Shown: positions 8,847-18,831, counted from the first letter of the stretch. The stretch is 64,000 nt of DNA from Planktophila grossartii (GCA_965234365.1 OZ248345.1:124001-188000), one strand, 5' to 3'. Made by a program: numbers and translations. The notes: generated by a model not told the origin, from the letters alone.

Positions 8847-9827
8847 TTGAGCGAGATCCGTTTATCCTCAGAGAAAAAACTTCGTCTTTTTTCAGGCCGC
8901 GGATTTCCAGAGTTATCAGAACAAGTTGCCACTGAACTAGGTATTCCGCTTACCCCAACATCTGCTTACGACTTCGCTAATGGCGAAATCTTTGTTCGCT
9001 TTGAAGAATCAGTTCGCGGTTGCGATGCTTTCGTTATTCAGTCACACGCTGCGCCAATCAATAAGCAGATCATGGAACAACTCATCATGATCGATGCTCT
9101 CAAGCGCGCATCAGCAAAGCGCATCACCGTTGTTGCACCGTTCTATGCATATGCTCGTCAAGATAAGAAGAGCCGCGGTCGCGAACCGATTACTGCGCGC
9201 CTCATGGCAGATCTCTTTAAGGCAGCTGGCGCTGATCGTCTTATGGTTGTCGATCTTCACACTTCACAGATTCAAGGATTCTTCGACGGTCCCGTCGATC
9301 ATCTTTTCGCACTTCCGATGCTTGCCAATTACGTCGGCAGCAAGGTCGATCGCTCAAAGCTCACCATCGTTTCACCTGACTCAGGTCGCGTTCGCGTTGC
9401 AGAGCGTTGGTCCGAACTTCTCGGTGGTTGCCCCATCGCATTTATTCATAAGACTCGCGACCCACTTATTCCCAACGAAGCAGTTGTTGGAAAAGTTGTA
9501 GGAGATGTTGAAGGTCGCACCTGCGTCGTTATCGATGACATGATCGATACAGCAGGAACTATCACTAAGGCTGTCGATGCTCTCTTCGAAGGTGGAGCAA
9601 AAGATGTCATCATCGCTGCAACACATGCTGTCTTCTCAGGCCCTGCAGTTGAACGCCTACGCGACTGCCGCGCAGTCGAAGTAGTCGTTACTGACTCACT
9701 TCCATTGTCCGAGGACCAGAAGTTCGACAAGCTCACCGTGCTCTCTATTGCCCCACTTCTGGCTCGCGCCATCCGCGAAGTCTTCGAAGATGGCTCAGTA
9801 ACTAGCCTTTTTGACGGCCACAGCTAA
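8847..9827 (+). CDS. prs: Ribose-phosphate pyrophosphokinase (PRPP synthetase)
   Basis: Transfers pyrophosphate from ATP to ribose-5-phosphate to make PRPP for nucleotide, His and Trp synthesis. It begins LRLFSGRGFPELSEQVA, has the flexible-loop YARQDKKSRGREPITARL near residue 100 and the PRPP-binding loop CVVIDDMIDTAGTIT near 226. 326 residues is normal. The start is TTG at 8847, five bases after glmU, as in other actinobacterial glmU-prs operons. A hairpin follows the stop (9840-9864). Confidence 0.96.
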   Translation: MSEIRLSSEKKLRLFSGRGFPELSEQVATELGIPLTPTSAYDFANGEIFVRFEESVRGCDAFVIQSHAAPINKQIMEQLIMIDALKRASAKRITVVAPFYAYARQDKKSRGREPITARLMADLFKAAGADRLMVVDLHTSQIQGFFDGPVDHLFALPMLANYVGSKVDRSKLTIVSPDSGRVRVAERWSELLGGCPIAFIHKTRDPLIPNEAVVGKVVGDVEGRTCVVIDDMIDTAGTITKAVDALFEGGAKDVIIAATHAVFSGPAVERLRDCRAVEVVVTDSLPLSEDQKFDKLTVLSIAPLLARAIREVFEDGSVTSLFDGHS

Positions 9828-9839
9828 GTCACGCTAACC

Positions 9840-9864
9840 TTCACCTCGTTCCGGCGAGGGTGAA
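9840..9864 (+). terminator. Hairpin after prs, possible terminator
   Basis: TTCACCTCG (9840-9848) and CGAGGGTGAA (9855-9864) pair with one bulge around a TTCCGG loop, 13 bases after the prs stop. The following bases (ATTTATCC) are only weakly T-rich, so termination may be partial. The rest of the 141-base prs-rplY spacer is AT-rich and ends in the rplY ribosome site AGGGGAG. Confidence 0.45.
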
Positions 9865-9968
9865 ATTTATCCGTGATCGACGGCGTAGGTATCAACTCCT
9901 GCTGGAACTTCGCAACATAAAGAAGTCCGATAACAGCAACTAAATGAATTTATTAGGGGAGCATCAAA

Positions 9969-10586
9969 ATGGCAGAAGTATCAATCAAGGGAACAACACG
10001 TACCGAATTCGGTAAGGGTGCTTCACGTCGCGCACGCGTTGCAGGTCTCGTTCCAGCTGTTATCTACGGACACGGCGAGAAGCCACTTCACATCACTCTT
10101 CCAGCACGTGAACTCGGCGTAGCTCTTAAAGAGTCAAACGTTCTTCTTAATATCGATATCGATGGAAAGGCTGAGCTCACACTTCCAAAGTCTGTAGTTC
10201 GCCACCCACTCAAGCAGATCCTCGAGCACATCGACCTCGTACTCGTACGTCGTGGAGAAAAGGTAACTGTTTCAGTTCCAGTTCACCTCGAAGGCAAGCA
10301 CGATCCAGACGGAATCCTCGAGACTCAGCACAACTCAATCGAAGTTGAGGCAGAGGCAACAGCAATTCCTAAGTTCCTCGTTCTTAACATCGAAGGAATG
10401 GCTGCTGGAACTTCAAAGCATGCTTCAGATGTAATCCTTCCTGCAGGTACAACACTTGTCAGCCCAGAGAACACAATCATCGTTCACCTCTCTGAGCGCT
10501 CAACAGCGGTTGAAGAAGTTGCTGTTGCAGCTCCTGCTGCTGATGCAGCTGCGGCACCTGCTGCAGATGCTGAGAAGAAGGACTAA
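9969..10586 (+). CDS. rplY: 50S ribosomal protein L25 (Ctc/TL5 form)
   Basis: Binds 5S rRNA. The N-terminal L25 domain (about 1-95) starts VSIKGTTRTEFGKGASRRAR; the C-terminal TL5/Ctc beta domain follows (about 96-180). The protein ends in an Ala/Pro-rich tail (AAPAADAAAAPAADAEKKD). 205 residues fits the long actinobacterial type. An AGGGGAG ribosome site lies 8 bases before the ATG. Codon choice is strongly biased (many GTA, CTC, AAG), as expected for a highly expressed ribosomal gene. It is followed 21 bases later by pth, the conserved neighbour. Confidence 0.95.
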   Translation: MAEVSIKGTTRTEFGKGASRRARVAGLVPAVIYGHGEKPLHITLPARELGVALKESNVLLNIDIDGKAELTLPKSVVRHPLKQILEHIDLVLVRRGEKVTVSVPVHLEGKHDPDGILETQHNSIEVEAEATAIPKFLVLNIEGMAAGTSKHASDVILPAGTTLVSPENTIIVHLSERSTAVEEVAVAAPAADAAAAPAADAEKKD

Positions 10587-10607
10587 TAACCCTTACCCTT
10601 AAACATT

Positions 10608-11183
10608 ATGACGTGGTTGGTAGTGGGTCTCGGTAATCCCGGGGATGAATACGCTGCCACCCGTCACAATGTGGGTCAGATGGTCATTGATCATCTTGCT
10701 AAACGCCACAATGTAAAACTATCTACACATAAATCTCGCACCGATATCGCCGCTTACAAATTGGGCGTTGGAGTCGATGCACACTCAATAATCTTGGCAA
10801 AGTCCAAGAGCTACATGAATGAATCAGGCGGGCCCATTAAAGCGCTCGCCTCTTTCTATTCTGTGGAACCTTCAAAAATTATTGTTCTTCACGATGAACT
10901 TGATATCCCATATGCCGCTATACGTACCAAAGTTGCAGGTGGCGATAATGGCCACAATGGTTTGAAATCACTCACTTCGTCGCTCGGCACCGCAGATTAC
11001 TTCCGTGTGCGTTTAGGAATTGGTCGCCCTATGGGTCAACAAGATCCAGGTGATTTTGTTCTTAAACAGTTTAGTAAGGAAGAGAAGAAGACCCTAGATG
11101 AATTTATCGATCGAGGAGCTGATTGTGTTGAATTCCTTATCGATAATGGACTTGATTTAACGCAATCCAAATTTAATAGTTAA
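10608..11183 (+). CDS. pth: Peptidyl-tRNA hydrolase
   Basis: Releases tRNA from peptidyl-tRNA dropped by ribosomes. It begins LVVGLGNPGDEYAATRHNVG with the catalytic His in RHNVG (residue about 21); SYMNESGG near 66 and LHDELDIPYAAIRTK near 97 are further signatures, as is GGDNGHNGLKS near 111. 191 residues is normal. Its TAA stop (11181-11183) shares two bases with the stop of the convergent ppc gene. Confidence 0.95.
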   Translation: MTWLVVGLGNPGDEYAATRHNVGQMVIDHLAKRHNVKLSTHKSRTDIAAYKLGVGVDAHSIILAKSKSYMNESGGPIKALASFYSVEPSKIIVLHDELDIPYAAIRTKVAGGDNGHNGLKSLTSSLGTADYFRVRLGIGRPMGQQDPGDFVLKQFSKEEKKTLDEFIDRGADCVEFLIDNGLDLTQSKFNS

Positions 11184-13912
11184 CCAGTATTTCTTAAACC
11201 GGCTGCAACTCCATTAATCGTTAAGAGTAATGCACGGATAAGCGTTGGATCTGCTTCGCCCTCTGTGCGCACGCGGTGCAAAAGATTTACTTGAAGGAGT
11301 TGAAGAGGCGCTAAGTAAGTATCGCGCACCTGCAATGTGCGTGCCAAGACAGCCTGGTCACCAAGAAGTGAAGACTTACCTGTAAGGGTAAGAATTTCGG
11401 AAACTGTTAAATCAAATTCAGTCTTGATTGTGTCGAGGAAATGATGAAGCTCTGCAGGAACAAGCGTTTCGACATAACGCTTTGCCGTTTCAAGATCTGT
11501 CTTTGCAAGTGTCATCTCAACGTTGCTGATAAAGGTTGAGAAGAAGTGCCATTCAGCGAGCATCTTCTGTAGAACATCTGTCTTACCTGCTTCGCGCGCT
11601 GCCTTGAGCCCTGAGCCCACACCAAACCAGCCAGGGACGATCTGACGTGATTGAGTCCAACCAAATACCCATGGAATTGCGCGGAGTGAATCAAGACCAC
11701 CAGCTGCATCAGGGCGGCGTGATGGACGAGAACCGAGGAAGAGATTTCCGAGTTGCTCTACTGGAGTTGATGCATAGAAATAGGCTGGAAGATCTGGGTG
11801 ATCAATCAGCGAGCGATAGCGAGCGAAAGAGTTATCGCTCACTAAGTTCATGCACTCATTCCACTTGTGTAGATCTTCAGGGCTTTGACGTGGACCGCGA
11901 TTAAGAATTGTTGCCTCGAGCGACGCAGCCAAGGTGAGTTCAACATTCTCGCGAGCAAGTGCGGGAAGTGAGTATTTGTCAGAGATAACTTCACCTTGTT
12001 CAGTCATCTTGATCTGGCCATCAACAGATCCCCATGGAAGCGCAACGAGGGCTTCATAGGTAGGACCGCCACCGCGACCGACAGAACCGCCGCGACCATG
12101 GAATAAGCGAAGTTTGACGCCATGCTTCATTGCAACATCGCGCAAGGTGCGTTGTGCACGGTGGATCTCCCACTGCGATGTAGCGATTCCTGCATCTTTA
12201 TTCGAATCTGAATAGCCGAGCATGACTTCTTGCACATTGTCGCGAAGCTCGACGAGCTTGCGATAGGTAGGGTCTGCGAGAAGTTTCTCGAGGATTTCTC
12301 CAGCCGCACGAAGCTCGGCGACAGTTTCAAGAAGTGGAGCAAAACCAATCTTGGCAACCTTTTTATCGATATCTACAAGACCTGCCTGCTTACCAAGAAC
12401 TGTGGCAGCGATGAGATCGTCAGCGCCCTTTGTCATAGAGACGATGTAAGTCTCGATGACTTCAGGTCCAAATCTTTCAATTAAATCTTCAATTGCGACA
12501 AAGGTATTGAGTGTCTTAGCGGCTGCTGCATCGAGTTTGGAGGAGTCAAGCTTTTCAGAAGAAGCCAACTGCTTCACAAGGATCGGGAACTTATCTGCAT
12601 GCGAGAGTTCGATGTAATCGCCTGAAATCATCTGCTTCAAAGCGTTGTGGTGTGCATCTGAGTGCTCGCGGATATCGAGGGTTGCATGGGTAAGACCAAA
12701 GGCTGCAACTGTTCGGATAGTGCGCTCAAGTAAGCCCGTAGCAAGGAGTTCACCGCGGTGAGCAAAGAGTGAATCACGCATCAAAGTAAGGTCTGCAAGA
12801 AGTTCGTCAGTGTTCTTGTAGTCGCGACCAGGAACATGAGGACCGCGAGCAGCATGGCGTTCGCGAGTAAATGCAAGGCGATGCACGATTGCAGTTGCCT
12901 TAAGTCGGTATGGCTCTTGGACATTGAGACGCAAGAAGCGCTCTTCAAATTCAGGAATGTTCTTGAGATCCTCCTCAACAGAAGCGCTGAGTTCGGGGGT
13001 TGCACCAGCAATACGTGTAGAGACAGAGAGCATCTGGCGCAGACGGTTCATTGCGGTGATTGTTGTGCGGATTGCATGTCCTACCTGAAGAACGACTGCT
13101 TGCTCAGTGATTTCAGGAGTGATGTTGGGGTTACCGTCGCGGTCTCCACCGATCCATGTACCAAATGTCAGAGGACGAGCAGTGACTGGAAGGTTGATAT
13201 CGAGACGCTTGAGTTCGCGAGCAAAGTCGTTGAGAACTTCAGGAACTGTATTTGTTGCAAGGTCATCGAGGTAATACAGCGCGTTCATCGCTTCATCAAG
13301 AGGTTCAGGGCGATCTAGGCGGAGTTCATCTGTCTGCCACAACAAGTCCACAGTTTCCGCAAGACGTTCATCTTGTGTCACCGTCTTAGGAGTATCGAGC
13401 AGCGAAGCAATTTCGCCGAGCTTACTTAAGATAGAACGGCGCGCAGCCTCAGTGGGGTGCGCTGTAAAGACGGGGCGAATATCGAGATCGCTAATCCACT
13501 TCTCTAAGTCAGCGTGAGAAATTTCGTGACCTGCAACAGGATTCTTTATTGCATCTTCAATCTTGTCGATAGCGCGAGTAATCCACGAACCGCCTTGCGA
13601 GCGAACTTCTGCAAGCACGCGTGAACGGTGTACCTGTTCTGCAACGTTCGCTAAATGGAAGTAGGTACTAAATGCTCGTACAAGCTGAACTGATTCATCG
13701 ACAGAGAGTTTTTCAAGAATCTCAACGCCGCTACCTTCGCGCACGCCTTTACGAACACTTTCGACGAGGTCGAGAAGTTGCTGACCTTCTTGTCGAACTA
13801 GGGATTGACCGAGGAGATCACCAAGGCGTCGCACATCGCTGCGCAGTGTTGCATCATCTGATGCAACCAGGTTCTTGGTTTGTGGGCTCTCACTTGAGCG
13901 AATCTGGGTCAC
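11180..13912 (-). CDS. ppc: Phosphoenolpyruvate carboxylase
   Basis: Carboxylates PEP to oxaloacetate, replenishing the TCA cycle. 910 residues, normal length. Signatures are VFTAHPTEAARRS near residue 145 (catalytic His), GGDRDGNPNITPE near 253, GYSDSNKDAG near 570, FHGRGGSVGRGGGP near 610, and a C-terminal LTINGVAAGLRNTG. The longest frame uses a GTG start at 13912 with no clear ribosome site. The convergent overlap with pth leaves no room for a terminator between them. Confidence 0.96.
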   Translation of the reverse strand: MTQIRSSESPQTKNLVASDDATLRSDVRRLGDLLGQSLVRQEGQQLLDLVESVRKGVREGSGVEILEKLSVDESVQLVRAFSTYFHLANVAEQVHRSRVLAEVRSQGGSWITRAIDKIEDAIKNPVAGHEISHADLEKWISDLDIRPVFTAHPTEAARRSILSKLGEIASLLDTPKTVTQDERLAETVDLLWQTDELRLDRPEPLDEAMNALYYLDDLATNTVPEVLNDFARELKRLDINLPVTARPLTFGTWIGGDRDGNPNITPEITEQAVVLQVGHAIRTTITAMNRLRQMLSVSTRIAGATPELSASVEEDLKNIPEFEERFLRLNVQEPYRLKATAIVHRLAFTRERHAARGPHVPGRDYKNTDELLADLTLMRDSLFAHRGELLATGLLERTIRTVAAFGLTHATLDIREHSDAHHNALKQMISGDYIELSHADKFPILVKQLASSEKLDSSKLDAAAAKTLNTFVAIEDLIERFGPEVIETYIVSMTKGADDLIAATVLGKQAGLVDIDKKVAKIGFAPLLETVAELRAAGEILEKLLADPTYRKLVELRDNVQEVMLGYSDSNKDAGIATSQWEIHRAQRTLRDVAMKHGVKLRLFHGRGGSVGRGGGPTYEALVALPWGSVDGQIKMTEQGEVISDKYSLPALARENVELTLAASLEATILNRGPRQSPEDLHKWNECMNLVSDNSFARYRSLIDHPDLPAYFYASTPVEQLGNLFLGSRPSRRPDAAGGLDSLRAIPWVFGWTQSRQIVPGWFGVGSGLKAAREAGKTDVLQKMLAEWHFFSTFISNVEMTLAKTDLETAKRYVETLVPAELHHFLDTIKTEFDLTVSEILTLTGKSSLLGDQAVLARTLQVRDTYLAPLQLLQVNLLHRVRTEGEADPTLIRALLLTINGVAAGLRNTG

Positions 13913-14010
13913 TGGAGAATTATCACAGATGGAGAGAGGCCGATAGACTGTAATTGTTCGCCCCCCTTCTTTTTGAAGTGGGGCCTTAAGGCGTTTGGAG
14001 GCTTGTCGAG
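13913..14010. promoter_or_regulatory. Divergent ppc/mfd spacer with hairpin and mfd ribosome site
   Basis: This 98-base spacer must hold the start signals for ppc (leftward) and mfd (rightward). A stem can form between GCCCC-containing bases near 13961 and GGGGC near 13981 around a T-rich loop. GGAGG at 13997-14001 sits nine bases before the mfd ATG and fixes that start. I see no convincing -35/-10 pair. Confidence 0.4.
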
Positions 14011-17000
14011 ATGAGAGGAATTCTCTCGGTATTACATAGTGATACCGAAGTCGCCGCTGCGCTCAGCGACTCCTCCAAAATCATCGCACCTGCATCAAGT
14101 TATCCATTCCTCATCGCTCTTGCGGCGCAAGAGAAGCCACTTCTGATTGTCACGAGCTCAAGCCGTGGAAGCGAAGATCTCACTGAATATCTCAAGAGCC
14201 TTCACTCAACAGTCTACGAATTTCCTGCCTGGGAGACCCTTCCTCATGAACGATTAAGTCCGCGCAGCGACACTGTCGCTCGCAGACTTTCGACTCTCTA
14301 TTCACTCACTGAAAACCCGATTAACCCCATCGTTGTTGCACCAGTGCGCGCAGCTATCCATCGCTTTATCGCGACGCTTGCAAAGAGCCCACTATGGACT
14401 CTCGAGATTGGCCAAGAGATTAGCCTGACCGAGCTCATTACACATCTGACCGAACTCGCATTTACTCGCACCGATCTCGTTGAAAAACGTGGAGAGTTTG
14501 CAGTGCGTGGTGGCATTGTCGATGTCTTCTTGCCACTTGCCATGCACCCAGTACGTATCGATTTCTTTGGTGATGAAATTGAAGAGATGCGTTACTTTGA
14601 AGTTGCAGATCAGCGCACAAGCGAAGCAGTTGTCGGAAAGTTAGCGATTTTGCCGTGCCGTGAATTGTTGCTGACTGAAAACATCCGTGAACGCGCGGAA
14701 AAGATTAAGAGCCAATATCCGAGCGCCCTCGAAATTCTCGACAAGGTGGCGCAAGGCACCATCGTTGATGGAATGGAATCTCTCATTCCTCTTCTCACCG
14801 ACGACTTTGAAACAATTCTTGATCGCATGCCCAAGGGTACGCAAGTAATTTTCATCGACGATGAACGAATTCGCTCTCGCACAGCAGACCTCATCGAGAC
14901 TAATCAAGAATTTCTGGAAGCTTCATGGTCAAATGCGGCAATCGGTGGTTCTGCACCGCTCCCGGTAAAGAACATCACTTACTTTGATTGGAAGGAACTT
15001 CAAGAAGAGATTCTTCGCCTCTCACTTCCCGTGCGAGCACTCAACGCCTTTGGAAGCGATCTCGATGACGATGCGCGCTTCCTTGATATCTCTGCCATCG
15101 ATCCCATGCGCGGAAACGTTGAAGCGCTCTGCGAACTACTGCGCACTGGTTTAGAGGCTCATCAATCAGTAATCTTTTCGACAACAGGTCACGGAATGGC
15201 CGAGCGGTATGCAGGAATCTTCCGCGATGAAGATCTTCCAGTGCAGATGGTTCAATCCTTGAGCGCGCAACCAACTAAGGGCTCTATTCACGTTACGCAA
15301 TCCTCCCTGGGATATGGATTTAAGAGCGACCATGCTGAGATTCTCTTCGTCACCGAGCGCGATTTATCGGGCAGTAAGACAAGCAGTAAAGATGGTGCGC
15401 GCATGCCATCAAAGCGCAAGCAAGCGATTGACCCTCTTGAACTCAAAGCTGGCGATTTTGTGGTGCACGAACAACATGGAATTGGGCGATATGTAGAACT
15501 TATTCAGCGAACTGTCGGGGGAGTTACTCGCGAATATCTCGTTATTGAATATGCACCAGCTAAACGTGGTCAACCGAGCGATCGCATCTTTGTTCCAACA
15601 GATACGTTGGAACAGGTCAGTAAGTATGTCGGTGGCGAAACTCCTACGGTGCACCGCATCGGAAGCGGTGAATGGCAGAAGGCAAAGGGCCGCGCACGTA
15701 AAGCAGTTCGTCAGATTGCCGGCGAACTCATTCGTCTCTATGCAGCGCGCACAAGTGCGCCAGGTTACGCATTCTCACCAGATACCCCTTGGCAGCGCGA
15801 ACTCGAAGATGCTTTTTCTTACATCGAAACTCCCGACCAGCTATCTACTATTGAAGATGTAAAGCGCGATATGGAACGCCCCTACCCCATGGATCGCATC
15901 ATCTGCGGAGATGTGGGTTATGGAAAGACTGAGATTGCAATTCGTGCAGCATTTAAAGCAGTGCAAGATGGGAAGCAGGTAGCTGTTCTCGTTCCCACAA
16001 CGCTCCTTGTGCAACAACACTCAAAGACATTTGCCGAACGATATGCAGGATTTCCCATAAAGGTCGCAGGGCTTTCACGTTTTAATACCGCGAAGGAGAG
16101 TAAAGAGATTCTCGCCGAACTCGCATCTGGCGCAGTCGATGTCGTTGTTGGTACCCACCGAATTCTTTCGCAGGATGTGCAATTTAAGGACCTTGGCCTA
16201 GTTATCGTCGATGAAGAGCAACGCTTTGGAGTTGAGCAGAAGGAATCTCTCAAGAAGATGCGCACTACCGTCGATGTTCTCGCGATGTCAGCAACGCCTA
16301 TTCCGCGCACACTTGAGATGGCAGTCACCGGTATACGCGAAATGTCCACGATTACAACGCCACCTGAAGAGCGCCATCCCATCCTTACCTATGTGGGTCC
16401 AGCAGAGGATGCGCAGATTAAGGCTGCAATTCACCGCGAATTACTGCGTGACGGCCAGATCTTCTATATCCATAATCGCGTCGAATCGATTGATCGTGCA
16501 GCTTCAAAGATTCAAGAGTTAGTTCCTGAAGCGCGCATCCGAATCGCTCATGGTCAGATGTCAGAGGGTCAATTAGAAGATGTGATCTTGGCCTTCTGGA
16601 ATCGTGACTTTGATGTACTTGTCTGCACAACGATTGTTGAGAGCGGCCTTGATATCGCCAATGCCAATACCTTGATTGTTGAACGTGCTGAAAACTTCGG
16701 TCTCTCACAGCTCCACCAATTACGCGGTCGCGTAGGTCGTGGCCGTGAACGTGCCTACGCATACTTCCTCTATCCGCAAGATCAGCCCTTGTCAGAGATT
16801 GCTCTCGATCGATTGAAGACAATTGCAACCAATACCGATTTAGGTTCAGGAATGCGCGTTGCACTTAAGGATCTTGAGATTCGTGGAGCCGGAAACTTAC
16901 TTGGCGGAGAACAGTCCGGACACATTGCTGATGTGGGATTTGATCTCTACATGCGCATGGTGGGTGAAGCGGTTAATGATTACAAGACTGGAATCATTGA

Positions 17001-17496
17001 GACCGAAGATAAGAACCACGAATGCAAAGTTGAGCTTCCAGTGAATGCACATCTTTCTGAACAGTATGTTCCGGGTGAACGTCTACGCCTTGATCTCTAT
17101 CGCCGCTTAGCCGATGTTCGCAATAGTGAAGATGTTGAATCCATTCGCGAAGAACTGGTTGATAGATTCGGCGAACTTCCTGCTGAAGCGCAATCACTTC
17201 TGCAAGTTGCACAGTTACGCGCCTTTGCAAAGTCACTTGGCATTACCGAAGTAGTTGCAGCTGGAAAATTCCTGAGAATCGCACCGTTGGTATTGCCTGA
17301 ATCGAAACAGCTTCGCCTCAACCGACTCTTCCCAGGTTCGCTTTATAAAACAGCGACAAATACGGTGATGATCACAATTCCACGTGCGGCAGCGTGGACG
17401 CCGACTGCACAGGGATCTCAACTTTTAGGGGATACTTCTCTCCTGGAGTGGGCGGCGAAGTCCCTCAGCGAATTAACGAAAGCGAGCACTACGTGA
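14011..17496 (+). CDS. mfd: Transcription-repair coupling factor Mfd
   Basis: ATP-dependent translocase that removes stalled RNA polymerase and recruits UvrA. Order seen in 1161 residues: UvrB-like N-terminal module (LVEKRGEFAVRGGIVDVF near 150), CarD-like RNA-polymerase-interaction domain (VVHEQHGIGRYV near 483), superfamily 2 helicase with Walker A GDVGYGKTE near 632 and VDEEQRFG near 733, QLRGRVGRG motif VI near 907, and the TRCF C-terminal domain. The start is fixed by GGAGG nine bases upstream. Its TGA overlaps the GTG start of the following lipoprotein. Confidence 0.97.
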   Translation: MRGILSVLHSDTEVAAALSDSSKIIAPASSYPFLIALAAQEKPLLIVTSSSRGSEDLTEYLKSLHSTVYEFPAWETLPHERLSPRSDTVARRLSTLYSLTENPINPIVVAPVRAAIHRFIATLAKSPLWTLEIGQEISLTELITHLTELAFTRTDLVEKRGEFAVRGGIVDVFLPLAMHPVRIDFFGDEIEEMRYFEVADQRTSEAVVGKLAILPCRELLLTENIRERAEKIKSQYPSALEILDKVAQGTIVDGMESLIPLLTDDFETILDRMPKGTQVIFIDDERIRSRTADLIETNQEFLEASWSNAAIGGSAPLPVKNITYFDWKELQEEILRLSLPVRALNAFGSDLDDDARFLDISAIDPMRGNVEALCELLRTGLEAHQSVIFSTTGHGMAERYAGIFRDEDLPVQMVQSLSAQPTKGSIHVTQSSLGYGFKSDHAEILFVTERDLSGSKTSSKDGARMPSKRKQAIDPLELKAGDFVVHEQHGIGRYVELIQRTVGGVTREYLVIEYAPAKRGQPSDRIFVPTDTLEQVSKYVGGETPTVHRIGSGEWQKAKGRARKAVRQIAGELIRLYAARTSAPGYAFSPDTPWQRELEDAFSYIETPDQLSTIEDVKRDMERPYPMDRIICGDVGYGKTEIAIRAAFKAVQDGKQVAVLVPTTLLVQQHSKTFAERYAGFPIKVAGLSRFNTAKESKEILAELASGAVDVVVGTHRILSQDVQFKDLGLVIVDEEQRFGVEQKESLKKMRTTVDVLAMSATPIPRTLEMAVTGIREMSTITTPPEERHPILTYVGPAEDAQIKAAIHRELLRDGQIFYIHNRVESIDRAASKIQELVPEARIRIAHGQMSEGQLEDVILAFWNRDFDVLVCTTIVESGLDIANANTLIVERAENFGLSQLHQLRGRVGRGRERAYAYFLYPQDQPLSEIALDRLKTIATNTDLGSGMRVALKDLEIRGAGNLLGGEQSGHIADVGFDLYMRMVGEAVNDYKTGIIETEDKNHECKVELPVNAHLSEQYVPGERLRLDLYRRLADVRNSEDVESIREELVDRFGELPAEAQSLLQVAQLRAFAKSLGITEVVAAGKFLRIAPLVLPESKQLRLNRLFPGSLYKTATNTVMITIPRAAAWTPTAQGSQLLGDTSLLEWAAKSLSELTKASTT

Positions 17497-18098
17497 AGAA
17501 GATCCTTGCACTCTTGGGTGTTATCTCAGTTTTGGCACTCTCAGGATGCGGAAAAGTTGATAGCGCGGCAACAATCGGCGATATCACCATCTCACAGGCA
17601 TCAGCTCAAGCAACTGTCGATGAAGTACTCGCAGAACGCGGCAAAGTTGATACAGCAGGAATGCAGATTCAAACAGGTAATGCGCTTAACCGCGCTCAAC
17701 TTCGCTTCACTATTGTCACAACTCTCTTCGATGAGATTGCAAAAGAATTAACACTCAAGATTTCAGCAACAGAAATTGAAAAGACAAAGGCTGATCTCGT
17801 GGCGCAAAGTGGTGGAGCTGAAGCTCTCGCTAAGAACCTTGTTGCAGCAGAGATTGCTCCATCAAACTTTGATCGCTATGTCCGCGCAATCATCACTTCA
17901 AATAAGATTCAAGAAGCGCTACTTGCTTCAGGCGTAGATAAGGCCGATGTCTCATCTCGCGTCACTCAGCTCGTCAATGCAAAAGCTGCAGAGCTCAAGG
18001 TCAAGGTCAATCCTCGCTACGGAACATGGGATCAGGACACAGGCGATATCGTCGCGTCAGATTCTGCAGGTTCTGCAGTAGTTCCTTCAGGCAACTAA
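17493..18098 (+). CDS. SurA N-terminal domain-like lipoprotein
   Basis: A GTG start at 17493, overlapping the mfd stop, gives MKKILALLGVISVLALSGC: a lipoprotein signal with lipobox LSGC and lipidated Cys19. The same frame stays open upstream to 17394, inside mfd, but only the later start gives a signal peptide. The 201-residue product has a helical region (TLFDEIAKELTLKISATEIEKTK) resembling the chaperone arm of SurA/trigger factor and no recognisable parvulin domain. It is probably an extracytoplasmic folding factor. It sits between mfd and mazG, where related lipoproteins occur in other actinobacteria. Confidence 0.75.
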   Translation: MKKILALLGVISVLALSGCGKVDSAATIGDITISQASAQATVDEVLAERGKVDTAGMQIQTGNALNRAQLRFTIVTTLFDEIAKELTLKISATEIEKTKADLVAQSGGAEALAKNLVAAEIAPSNFDRYVRAIITSNKIQEALLASGVDKADVSSRVTQLVNAKAAELKVKVNPRYGTWDQDTGDIVASDSAGSAVVPSGN

Positions 18099-18110
18099 CT
18101 CTTACCTTTT

Positions 18111-18755
18111 ATGGCTGACTCACAACTTCAACGTCTCGTTGAAGTAATGGATCGCCTCCGTTCTCCCGGAGGTTGTCCGTGGGATGCAGAACAGACCCAC
18201 GAGTCACTCATCAAATATCTTCTCGAAGAGTCATACGAATTTATCGATGCCATTGAGACAGATGATCGTGCTGGAATGCGCGAAGAGCTCGGCGATGTTC
18301 TTCTGCAGGTCTACTTCCATTCACGTATTGCGCAAGATCACCCAACCGATCCGTTCTCTATCGAAGATGTAGCTGAGGCAATTGCAGACAAATTGATCAG
18401 CCGCCACCCTCATGTCTTTGAAGACCTTGAAGTCAGCGGCACCGATGAAATCATTGAAAATTGGGAAGCGATTAAGGCTCGCGAAAAGGGGCGCACATCA
18501 GCAATCGATGGCATTGCAATGGCGCAACCCGCTCTTCCACTTGTTGCAAAGATTCTTTATCGCGCAGAGAAGTACAACGTTGATCTTGATGTGAATTCAT
18601 ATTCATCAGAGAAGGCCACTGAAAAGAGCGTGGGTGAGGCTCTTGCATCTGTGATTGCATGGGCCCATGAAAACGATATTGACCCTGAAAACGCCTTACG
18701 TGCGCAGGCTCGAGAGATGATTCGCCAGATTCAGGCGTCAGAAAAGCAGGCGTAG
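18111..18755 (+). CDS. mazG: Nucleoside triphosphate pyrophosphohydrolase MazG
   Basis: Hydrolyses (d)NTPs to monophosphates and pyrophosphate. It begins LVEVMDRLRSPGGCPWDAEQTHESL, the classic MazG N-terminus, followed by EESYEFIDAIE and REELGDVLLQVYFHS, whose Glu/Asp residues bind Mg. 214 residues, shorter than two-domain E. coli MazG (about 263) but with the first domain intact. It starts 12 bases after the lipoprotein gene and is followed by eno, matching the mycobacterial mfd-mazG-x-eno order. Confidence 0.93.
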   Translation: MADSQLQRLVEVMDRLRSPGGCPWDAEQTHESLIKYLLEESYEFIDAIETDDRAGMREELGDVLLQVYFHSRIAQDHPTDPFSIEDVAEAIADKLISRHPHVFEDLEVSGTDEIIENWEAIKAREKGRTSAIDGIAMAQPALPLVAKILYRAEKYNVDLDVNSYSSEKATEKSVGEALASVIAWAHENDIDPENALRAQAREMIRQIQASEKQA

Positions 18756-18831
18756 CTTCGCGGTAGTATTGCCTCCTGCCGTTCAGAGTTGAGCGCTGAT
18801 GACAAAATCTTAAATTCTTGGGAGACACCTC

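Noticed and set aside
15918..16382. 154-codon open frame on the minus strand
   Set aside because: Antisense to the mfd helicase motifs; no independent evidence of coding.
17394..17492. Upstream extension of the SurA-like lipoprotein
   Set aside because: It would bury the signal peptide and overlap mfd by 100 bases; the GTG at 17493 gives a perfect lipoprotein signal.
18789..18816. TTGAGC...TAAATT as an eno promoter
   Set aside because: Transcription would begin within the ribosome site of eno, leaving no usable leader; spacing is also short (16).
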